From Chara braunii (Eukaryota; Streptophyta; Charophyceae; Charales; Characeae), in contig BFEA01000034.1 of NCBI GenBank assembly GCA_003427395.1, forward strand, positions 3,188,246-3,238,461: DNA of 50,216 nt, in the 5' to 3' direction. A program made the position numbers and the translations under genes. This document shows, in pieces, positions 42,943-50,216 of the stretch. The notes under the pieces are model-generated. The model was not told the DNA's origin. It searched no databases and worked only from the letters and a program-made list of their open reading frames with translations. Numbering within the stretch: position 1 is the first letter of the stretch; every line of letters starts with the position of its first letter.

Positions 42943-44196
42943 TTGATGTGTTTACGTGATCACTTCGTAAAATGTAAATCACAGAACATTGGGCAGACAG
43001 CTAGAGATCCAGAGGTTAGGTGGAAGGAACACGACTCAGTTTGCAAACGGCAAGCTAGGTCAACTCACCTTTATCGATGGTGGATGAGGTTTGGGATCGA
43101 ATCTTATGTGCTTATTCCTATTGAGGTGGCATGCAAACATGATCTGCTGATAACGGAGTCTATCTTCATCCGAAGATGGAGCCTGTATTTGAATACTGCT
43201 GGCTACGTGATAAAATCCAACAAACAGAACAAACGGAGAGGGAAACGTGAGCGCGACTGGGCTACAGTCGTTAAACCTCGTTTGATTCCTAGATCTGTTA
43301 ATCCGATCAGAGCGAGAGTATCGACGTCGGAAGACTGGACTGTCCAGATCTTCAGTATCTTACGTCAGCATGAGATCGATGGGATACGTTCGTTCGATTT
43401 GCTTGTGGATGGGGGAAATTTTTGGAGCGATCGTTGGCGTGTGATACGTAAGGCCTTCGGCCTGACATCTGTTGTTGTGAATGGGGTGCAGGGACATGTG
43501 AAGGAGTTCAAAGCTCAAATAGAACTCGGATGTGTGTTGAAGATATTGTACCTTAGGCGGTGGAAACCTCGGGTGAGAATTAATAAACCTTTCCTCGTTT
43601 CTCTGCTTAAGAACCCCAAGCGATATGCATGTATGAAGAAATGGGATTTGCACTGGTTATCTAGTTTGTTTTCATATGTTAAAGAGTTCGAACAGAAATC
43701 TACAAGAACATATCTCCGACGACTGATAGTCTGCTGTGTTAAAGAGTGCTTTGGTTTCAATTTTTCTGCTAAGTTGGTTGTTAGGCTTCTGTATGATGAT
43801 CGTTTGAGGTTGGATGATATTCGTAAGCTGGTCAATAACAAAATGAGTAGGCTATCCCTCTCACCTTGTGTGAAGAAACGTGCACGATATAAAATCCGGA
43901 TCATCTGGACTAAGAATCCAAGTGTCGTGGATCTGATGCACGATCAGCGGAGATTGGCTCCTGCTGATGTGCTAGCCTGCGCCTGTGCAGGTCTGCCTTA
44001 CCCAAGGGTAAGAGGTCACGTGCAGTTTCGACTTCACGAGTTGAATGGTGTGCCTAAGTTCCTGGGGAATGCTAAGAATGTGTCGAAACCACCTCGGGCT
44101 GACCGATTGGGAAGTTTAAAAAGGAGATCGAGTTCGCCTTTGAGAGATGGCCGAACCACAAAGATCAGATTGTTGTGTGTACTCAGGAACAGTTGA
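42943..44196 (+). pseudogene. Penelope-like ORF2, N-terminal part: GIY-YIG endonuclease and linker
   Basis: An open frame of 417 codons. Residues 13-30 (SQNIGQTARDPEVRWKEH) fit the second half of GIY-YIG (Y-I-G-Q-T with Tyr changed to Asn, then R and H). HLYRWWMRFGIESYV at 42-56 and E72, N84 in TESIFIRRWSLYLNT fit the later conserved Glu and Asn of the nuclease. The upstream GIY strand is not recognisable, so the true start lies before 42943 in decayed sequence. A basic stretch (KQNKRRGKRER) and a long linker follow. Near its end a conserved-looking block has KKRARYKIRIIWTKNPSVVD, CACAGLPYPRVRGHVQFRLH and GNAKNVSKPPR. The nuclease would nick the target for reverse transcription. The last about 25 residues are out of frame after a shift in AAAAAGG at about 44118. 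Confidence 0.75.
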
Positions 44197-45630
44197 GTGC
44201 GTGTATGCAGGAGTGTTACTCGGACGATAAGTTGTGTCTTGGGTAGCAAGAAATCCTGGAATGACGAGCTAAGTTGGATGGGGTTGTGCTTACTCCGTTG
44301 GACTGTAACCCCGGTGTTACCCTCGTAATGTGCCCCAGACACCATTACGATGGGATGATGGATTTGTTTATCTGAAACGCGGGTTACTATGTGGTTCCTG
44401 TGAATGTTGAGGAGACTTTGCTCCAAATGCGCTTGGATCTTAAACGGGACAAAATGACGAGCTTTGCCACTTGGGACTCAAAACGGACCGTTGGGCAGGT
44501 CTATGCTCTGCCTAAGCATAAGGATCCTGACCGGTTCCGGCCTATCTGTCCATCCTACCCCGAACCAACTGTGAAGACTAGCAAGGTTGTGGCGAAAGCC
44601 CTTAACCATCTGTTGAATACCATTCCGCAGGACTAGCACTTCAATTTGAAGGTTGTTTCCCTGCTGACCAAAAGTCTGACGATTTGCAACGGAAGGTTGA
44701 GTAGGATCGGTCCGGATGTCTTGGAATTACGGTCCTATGACATTAAGGACATGTTTAGCTTGTTGCCCTATGACGAGATCATTACCGCTATCGGTTGGTT
44801 GCTTGATTACCATCGTTGTAGAAAGTGTAGTTTTGTCCGGGTTAACACCCGGGGACGTGGGGCATCCTTTGGCTTGACTACTGGCTATGACCATTGGAGG
44901 AAGGTGGAGTTCGATGACATCTTTCGATTCGTGAAGTTTGAATTATTTCATACTTACACACTGGTCATGACTGCGCTATTGAAGCAGCAAGTGGGTATCC
45001 CTATGGGAAAAGTACCAGTCCCCCACTTGCCTGCATCATGTGTGCAAAAGTTGAGTTTGACTTTTGAAATAGCGCCGGGTGCCTGCATAAGAATGTGTTT
45101 GGTGTCAGACTTATTGATGACGTTGGGTTAATTGTTGGTGGTAAGCACCTTGCATATCACGAGCGTGGGATGATTTTTCAGAGGTTTAAGGGTTGCTATC
45201 TGAGCAATTTGACCTTGAAGAGAACTGACGGAGGGAGGAATGTATGAGACTTTTTTGGGTTGTGAGATAAGGGTGTCTTGCCAGTATCCCTTCGTCGAAA
45301 GTGTGCAGTTGTCCATAAATGAAGCAGTAATTTGGGGAACCGAGAAGCTGGATTTCTTGAATGGCCAATCATTCGACTCTTATGGTAGCAAGTCCAAAAA
45401 AAGTGTCGTGGTCAGCAGCCACTTGCATCGTATCGATAGGAATACGATGGTATGATCCGAAATCCCGAGAAGGGTCATTACCCTAAAGAAAGAGTTGCGT
45501 CTAAAGAACTTCCCCGGAATTTTTTTTGACCGCGTCTTGCGAGGTTTCGCCCATGGGCGTGACGAAATTTGGAAATGGACAAGTAATTTCATTCGGACAG
45601 GGGCTGGTTGGACACTCTGGATGGCATAAT
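44118..45630 (+). pseudogene. Penelope-like ORF2, C-terminal part: reverse transcriptase
   Basis: Continues the protein in the next frame: KEIEFAFERWPNHKDQIVVC, LDCNPGVTLVMCPRHHYDG, YALPKHKDPDRFRPICPSYP, ALNHLLNTIPQD, then motif A SYDIKDMFSLLP (Asp at 44739), NTRGRGASFGLTTGYDHWRK and motif B-like QQVGIPMGK (44985-45010). A one-base loss in the A run near 45008 shifts the frame. STSPPLACIMCAKVEF, the catalytic LIDDVGLIV (Asp pair at 45116-45121) and SNLTLKRTDGG follow. After another shift the thumb-like end has SKSKKSVVVSSHLHRIDR and VITLKKELRLKNFPGIFF to about 45627. Stops are at 44244, 44262, 44373, 44634 and 45453. The catalytic residues are kept although the copy is dead. It would copy element RNA from a nicked target. 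Confidence 0.85.
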
Positions 45631-45660
45631 GAGTTACGACATTGGGTCGTTTGTCCTTGG

Positions 45661-46010
45661 CATGGGCCCCTCAGCCTGACAGGGGTTAGAGACACGGGCT
45701 TCCTTTGACAGGTTCTCAAGATGTAGTTGTCTGTGTTTTTGGAGTAGGTTCTTTGCTGATTAGTTGCTTTTGATTGACCGCTGGCTCCGGACTGTAGTTG
45801 TGTGGTTTTGATTTAGCCAACCCTTTCAGATCTGACTTTGCATGAGGGCCCCCAGCCTGACAGGGGCTAGATACACGGGCTTCTTGTGACAGGTTGTTCA
45901 GATGTAGTTTTTTTGTGGTTCTGGAGTTGGTTCCTTTGTTGTTTGCCTTTTATAGTATTGTCCGCTGGCTTCGGACTGTAATTGTGTGGTTTTGATTTAG
46001 CCGATTTTAC
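45661..46010 (+). repeat. Duplicated 3' region of the Penelope-like element
   Basis: Copy one at 45661-45826 and copy two at 45841-46008 share CAGCCTGACAGGGG, ACACGGGCTTC, GACAGGTT, GATGTAGTTTT, CGCTGGCTYCGGACTG and GTGTGGTTTTGATTTAGCC. The period is about 180 bases. It lies after the RT and before the right terminal repeat, so it is probably in the 3' UTR. Confidence 0.8.
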
Positions 46011-46274
46011 TCGGGGTCTGTGACCCTGGGCCTGGTCTGAATAATTAGGACCGGTAGCGATGGTCGATAGCTAGGAAGGTACGTGGTCTGGGACTAATAA
46101 ACCTGGCTCGACTTGGGTCCAGTGGAACTACCGACTGTCGAAGTGAAGTACTTGGTTATGATCCCAGCGGTATAAATAAATTGATTGAGTAAGTAATCAT
46201 CCTCTTACGCGCGCGATTAGCGCTCTGCGCTATTAGCGCTGGTACGGCTAGTGGTTAGTGTGGCGGATCTTGGG

Positions 46275-46400
46275 TTTGACGGCTATGTTATGGTTGAGCA
46301 CTTTCATGTGTAATATTCAATCATCATTTCGATTTACTCGTTCTTTAAGTTTATCGAATTTCTTGCGTCTTGTCACGAGTTATTTGTTCTGCATAATTCC
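46275..46400 (+). repeat. Right terminal direct repeat (pseudo-LTR) of the Penelope-like element
   Basis: Matches 41202-41326. Followed by TTAATTCCCCTTTACACCC, which resembles the left flank. Upstream, GCGCGATTAGCGCTCTGCGC with TATTAGCGCT at 46211-46240 can fold. Confidence 0.7.
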
Positions 46401-46425
46401 TTAATTCCCCTTTACACCCCCTTAG

Positions 46426-46744
46426 CCCCCTTAAAACAAATTTATACCCCTCTTCCCCCCCTCTAACAACCAACTCTAAAAAATTGAAACGAACCTGGAT
46501 TTTGGGTCTTTTGGGAGAGCGCAAAAATAAAAAGAAAAAAAAAGAAAAAAAAACTTTTCACGTTTGCGTATCCCGAGCGTCAGACCCCCCCAAGCGTGAA
46601 GCCCAAGTGCCCGGCGGAGCATAAAAAACTTCCTAGTTTATTTTTGTTTTTCTTTAATAAAATTTTAATAAATTTTTAATAATTTTTTTAAAAATTATAG
46701 TTTCATGTATTGGTCTAGTATTACTTAGCTTGTACAGTTTTTGC
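46426..46744. other. No gene; AT-rich flank of the insertion
   Basis: C-rich stretch, A-runs (46528-46552) and AT-rich DNA that probably belonged to the repeat cluster before the insertion. Confidence 0.5.
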
Positions 46745-47011
46745 CTAGGCTACTAGAGTGGTCCGGGTCCACTTGCTCGGCCGGACCAGACAAACATAAA
46801 AAATAAACAAATAAATAAATAAATAAATAAAATCTAAGCTAATAGAGTGGCCCAGGGTCACTCGCCTGGCCGACAAAAAAAAAAAAAAACAAAAAAAACA
46901 AATTTGTTTTTTATTTTTAATTTGGTAAAGAATTTCGATATGAGCCTAAGCCAAAAGTCGTTCAGTTTATTTTTCCGCATAACATTGTTTTTTTTCTTTT
47001 TTCTTTTTTGC
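46745..47011. mobile_element. MITE, CTAGGCTACC family (rearranged copy)
   Basis: CTAGGCTACTAGAGTGGTCC at 46747 and the related CTAAGCTAATAGAGTGGCCC at 46834 give two starts. GGTAAAGAATTTCGATATGA, GTCGTTCAGTTTATTTTTCC and GCATAACATTG follow in the reverse sense to the copy at 15347. AAAT repeats (46800-46830) and poly-A (46875-46888) lie inside. Confidence 0.55.
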
Positions 47012-47019
47012 TAGGATCG

Positions 47020-47361
47020 GCGTAGCACCGTGCTCGCATTCGGAGGCGAACACGAACAAGCGCCCAAAACCCTCCAAACGCGAATATAAAAAATATTAAA
47101 AAAAAAAAAAAAAAAAAAAATCAGAAAACTCTGAAAAACATATATGTTATGTAAAATATTAATACAAGCAACTTTTGCCTTGGAGTCATGTTCAAATTTG
47201 TGCCCAATCATGAGTTAAAAATAAAAAAAACGAAAAGAGAATATATATTTTATATATATATATATATATATTTTACGAAAAAAAAATTACGTTCGCCCGA
47301 ACATGTTCGCGAGTTGTTAGCGTGAACGTGAAGGGGCACGAACACGTTCACCGTGGTACGC
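47020..47361. mobile_element. Small inverted-repeat element rich in TTCG/CGAA
   Basis: The ends GCGTAGCACCGTG and, in reverse complement, GCGTACCACGGTG form an imperfect 13-base terminal inverted repeat. GAACACGAAC and CGAACATGTTCG units lie next to the ends. The inside holds a decayed AAATAT...CAACTTTTGCCTT block at 47140-47210, a poly-A and (TA)n. No target duplication was found. It probably sits within a CTAGGCTACC-family MITE. Confidence 0.4.
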
Positions 47362-47364
47362 AGG

Positions 47365-47686
47365 CTAGGACCTTCCCTGGTTCTTGCACGATCGGGCCGT
47401 CCGGGAAAATAAGGTGACTCGGACGGCCCATTTCCCGGACAGCCCGACTGACAGCCTAAAAACAAATAAAAATATTTTGTAGTTTAAATTTTTATTTGAA
47501 ATTTGGTAACAAATTTCAATGTGACTTTGAGGCAAAAATTGTTCAGTTTATTTTTCAGCATAACATAGTTTTGCTTCGGAGTTTTTGGATTTTTTTGTTT
47601 TTGTTTTTATAGGGGTCCTCCCTGGTAAGCACGACCGGGTCGCCTGGGAAAATAGGGTAACCCGGGTGGCCCGGCTGGTAGCCTAG
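47365..47686 (-). mobile_element. MITE, CTAGGCTACC family, reverse orientation
   Basis: On the minus strand it starts CTAGGCTACCAGCCGGGCC (47686 downward), then GGGTTACCCTATTTTCCCAG, GTCGTGCTTACCAGGGAGG, ATGTTATGCTGAAAAATAAA and CTGAACAATTTTTGCC. A second head (TAGGCTGTCAGTCGGGCTG, 47457 downward) follows inside it, so two copies are fused. Confidence 0.6.
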
Positions 47687-47747
47687 GTTTTTGCTATATA
47701 TTAAAACATTGTTATGTACTAATATTCATTGTTAGATTATATATTGC

Positions 47748-48136
47748 GTAGCATCACGTTCGGGCTAGGTGACCGAACCCGAACGCTCGGTACCGAACCC
47801 GAACGTGGCCCAAAATCGACCGAGCCCGAACATTTTTAATTTTTTTTATTTTTTATTTTTAAAATTTGTAAATATATATAGGGGCTGGGGGGGCCCTGAG
47901 GCATTGCTTATCACTCCTTAACATATACACACACATACACACACACACACCACACACACACAGACACACATAACCCATACACACCCCTGACACCACACAC
48001 ACACGAGGACACGTTCGGTAGCCCCCTGACACCACACACACACGAGGACACGTTCGGTTGCGGCTCGGTCAAGCGTCCAAACATGTTCGGCTGCTTGGTG
48101 GGACACCGAACATGCCGAACATGTTCGGTGTGCTAC
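47748..48136. mobile_element. Small inverted-repeat element with GTTCGG units and (CA)n
   Basis: The left end GTAGCATCACGTTCGGGC and the right end, in reverse complement GTAGCACACCGAACATG, share GTAGCA and CGAAC/GTTCGG subterminal units (CCGAACCCGAACG repeated at 47779-47811). The middle holds (CA)n at 47927-47965 and a tandem CCCTGACACCACACACACAC GAGGACACGTTCGGT (47985-48059, two copies). Such TTCGGG-rich ends are common in plant hAT-like elements. No 8-bp duplication found. Confidence 0.4.
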
Positions 48137-48182
48137 ACAAATTATATATATAATCTATTAAAATTATGATTATGCTTATTAC

Positions 48183-48380
48183 CTAGGCTACCAACCGGGC
48201 CGCTCGGGTCACTTTATTTTCCTAACTGGGCCGGCCGTGCAAGGACTAGGGAAGGACCATGCCCAAAAACAAAACAAAAAACAAAAAAAAAACTATATTA
48301 CGGAGAAAACTAAACTGAAGAACATTTGCCTTAGGGTTACATCAAAATTCATAACCAAATTTAACATAACATTTTTAATT
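48183..48380. mobile_element. MITE, CTAGGCTACC family (left part)
   Basis: CTAGGCTACCAACCGGGCCG, GTCACTTTATTTTCCTAACT, GTGCAAGGACTAGGGAAGGA, AAACTAAACTGAAGAACATT and TGCCTTAGGGTTACATC follow the order of 15347. The right TIR was not found. Confidence 0.6.
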
Positions 48381-48461
48381 AAAAAATATTGTTTATTTTT
48401 TTATTATTTCTTTAATTATACTTTAATTATACTTTCCGGGATTAAAAAAAAAAGGCGCGAA

Positions 48462-49063
48462 ACATTTTTTGATATTGGGAAGTTTAAGATTTTTTCTCTA
48501 GAAGCTATCGAAAAGAGCCCGAAATATCGGGGCAGCTGGATGGGCCAGTTCCGGAACATGTGTGGGGTGTTGGACCAAGTGACGCAGGATAGTAGCTTTG
48601 AAACATTGAACGTGGCTCACTTAGTCCAAGGAGTTCTGTTGAAGTCACAGTACCGGGTCATTGTCAAAGGTACCAGGCGCATTTGAACAGGGTTGAGGCG
48701 GGTATTAATAGTGTAGTACTGTAGCATAGTTTGCATCTCGAAGTGTCCCCATGAGGAGGTCGCTAACTTGCAGTGGCCGAAACTAGTCAGGGATTGGTCA
48801 GACACCTTTGTCTCTTGGGCTGCACTCTATTATGGAGGAGGGGAGGTGTTTTCACGCCGGTTATGACCGACAGTGACGATACATGCGCTGACGTTCATAT
48901 CTTGTTTTTGAACTTAATTATTTCGAGATTCTTGGTGTATTTTGTTGTGACATCTGCGGCTATGTGTGCACGTGCTTTGGGGTCAGGCCTTTTCATCTGG
49001 CTCTGCTGTTCTCATCTAGTATCGGCAGAGGCAACCCGCCAGGACGTCTCTCATGCGCTCTGA
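48462..49063 (+). pseudogene. Coding-like tract, unassigned, with a hydrophobic end
   Basis: The frame to 48686 reads GKFKIFSLEAIEKSPKYRG, SWMGQFRNMCGVLDQVTQ and VAHLVQGVLLKSQYRVIV. In other frames follow WPKLVRDWSDTFVSWAALYY (48774-48833) and, from about 48860, DDTCADVHILFLNLIISRF with LVYFVVTSAAMCARALGSGL FIWLCCSHLVSA, which could span a membrane once or twice. The pieces are in order on one strand, upstream of the ORF1-like frame at 49132. I do not recognise the family. Confidence 0.3.
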
Positions 49064-49131
49064 TGGCCCTGTATTTTTTAGGCTTTAAGTGACTAAGAGG
49101 AGTTTGAAAGAGCGTGAAGTATTCGTACGCG

Positions 49132-50216
49132 ATGGCGAATGGTGGTGAACAGAATGGTAACTGGAACGGCGGCAACGGCGGCGGTAACGGTGGTGGCGGC
49201 AATTGGAATTGGAATGGCGGCAACGGAGGGGGTAATGGAGGTGGTGGAAACTGGAATGGTGGCTTTAATGGTGGCGGTGGAAATTGGAACGATGGAAACG
49301 GAAATGGCAGTGGAGGCGGTGGAAATGGAAACGGCAGGAACGGCGGAAATTGGAATGGTGGACGTCGGGGAAACTGGAACCATGGTAGGAATTGTAACAA
49401 CGGCGGAGGTAATAGCGGGAACTGGAGAAGATCGGCGCGGTGTTACAATTGCAACCATATCGGCCACATCAGCCACAAGTGCAACGCTCCTCGGCAGAAC
49501 CAAGGTGGTGAAAACTGGAATAGTAATGGTAATAACTATAATAGGGGTGGAGCAAGCTGGAATAGTAACAACGGTAAAGGAGATTGGCAGCCTAACACTA
49601 ACGAGGGAGCGAGCAGCTCCTCTTCCTCGGGTGTGCCGGCAAATGCCATCGGCATCAGCAAGGACCTGGAGGAATCCTTGAAGGCCGTATACCTGTTTTC
49701 GAAAAGGCAAATAGAACTGGAGGAACGTCGTGAGACCGAGTGACGAAAATCGGAGGAACATAGGAAACGTTTGGAGGATGAAAGACTAGCGAGAGAAGAG
49801 AAGAGCCGAGACGAACTCGAGAAGAAGAAGGCGAAGGAGAAGAAGGAGGCCGAAAGAGAACGGAAGCTGGAGATGCTGCTGTCTAAGCAGAAGGAGACTT
49901 TGCGGGAGGAATTTGAAAAAATGTTTGATAAAAAACTACGCAAAGCAGTCGTGTCAGAGAAAGCAGTAAAAGGGAAGGCGCCGATTGAGGAGTCGAGTTC
50001 TAACGAGGAGGATGACGATATGCAGGAGGAGCGCCTCGAGAAACGTAAGAGGCAACCAGCTCCGGTTTGCCAAGCAAGCCCTCCGGGGGAGTCACCGTCA
50101 AAGATGGGGAGAGCAGCTACACCAGCTCTTCCCATTACTCCACGACTGGGAGAATCCCCTTGTCTGAGAGCCCCGCAGGCGGGGGCCCCCGGGGGCAAAG
50201 CCGGGGTAGGGGTTTG
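49132..50216 (+). pseudogene. ORF1-like protein of a second Penelope-like element, partial
   Basis: ATG 49132 starts MANGGEQNGNWNGGNGGGNG, a Gly/Asn/Trp-rich region of about 95 residues made of repeats of NWNGG type. The zinc knuckle CYNCNHIGHISHKC (49441-49482, exact CX2CX4HX4C) follows, then a second Gly/Asn stretch, a Ser run, VPANAIGISKDLEESLKAVY and a long Glu/Lys/Arg coiled coil (about 49660-49930). A Lys/Pro-rich tail with SSSNEEDDDMQEERLEKRKR is still open at the window edge. The only defect is TGA at 49741-49743, where CGA would fit (one C-to-T change at a CpG). The layout matches the frame at 41499. The start of an element copy is therefore likely near here, with ORF2 beyond the window. 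A host Gly-rich RNA-binding protein is the alternative. Confidence 0.6.

Larger units (their letters stand above)
41182..46425 (+). mobile_element. Penelope-like retroelement with permuted domains, near full length
   Basis: The limits are direct terminal repeats at 41202-41326 and 46275-46400 (TTTGACGGC, GAGCRCTTTCATGTGTAATA, TTTAATCATYATTTCG, ACTCGTT, TTCTGCATAATTCC). Outside them a related CCCCTTTACACCC stretch (41182-41200 and 46407-46425) may be the target duplication. Inside, in order, are ORF1 (zinc knuckle, coiled coil), a SAP-like segment, ORF2 with N-terminal GIY-YIG and C-terminal RT, and a duplicated 3' region. Penelope-like elements normally carry GIY-YIG after the RT. The reverse order marks the Chlamys-type clade reported in green algae and other lineages (established knowledge, from memory). 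Confidence 0.75.

Overview
The window looks like repeat-dominated, intron-poor DNA from a plant-lineage genome. A streptophyte alga such as Chara is my best guess. The grounds are fragments of Ty3/gypsy retrotransposons (including a chromodomain-bearing chromovirus), a Penelope-like retroelement with its GIY-YIG nuclease in front of the reverse transcriptase (the Chlamys-type order reported from the green lineage), tRNA-derived SINE-like heads, hAT-like MITEs and many microsatellites. The organism call is inference. I see no intact host gene, rRNA, functional tRNA or CRISPR array. Every coding region I recognise belongs to a mobile element, and all carry stops or frameshifts.

Layout. 1-7640: microsatellites and three diverged dispersed repeat families, without recognisable genes. 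7690-10667: two tRNA-like heads facing each other and LTR-like sequence. 10930-12613: a decayed gypsy integrase followed by a gypsy gag N-terminal half. 12660-14450: small duplications, a minus-strand tRNA-like head and a long pyrimidine tract. 14472-15623: two MITEs with 8-bp target duplications. 16221-23141: a decayed chromovirus (gag with zinc knuckle, later integrase plus chromodomain) whose middle is occupied by foldback-related repeats and a 652-base run of N. 25340-28200: a gene-free tract with two structured repeat arrays. One of these is a set of hairpins with an almost invariant loop and changing but complementary stems. 31684-33914: a gypsy LTR end and a second gypsy gag (coiled-coil and zinc-knuckle half). 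35796-37850: a reverse LTR end, palindromic foldbacks, a TC/TATC microsatellite and another tRNA-like head.

40680-48380: MITE-rich AT DNA into which a Penelope-like element of about 5.2 kb (about 41201-46400) is inserted. It has terminal direct repeats, an ORF1 with zinc knuckle, coiled coil and SAP-like helical segment, and a long ORF2 with N-terminal GIY-YIG and C-terminal RT. 49132-50216 is the start of a second ORF1 of the same type, open to the window end apart from one TGA.

The most unusual signals are the permuted Penelope-like element with its ORF1, the hairpin array with covarying stems at 27034-27694, a 15-25 bp core (GAATGAATCTTCCGC) that recurs in otherwise different repeats on both strands, and a palindromic box shared by otherwise diverged LTR ends. 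All calls come from reading the sequence; no database search was run.
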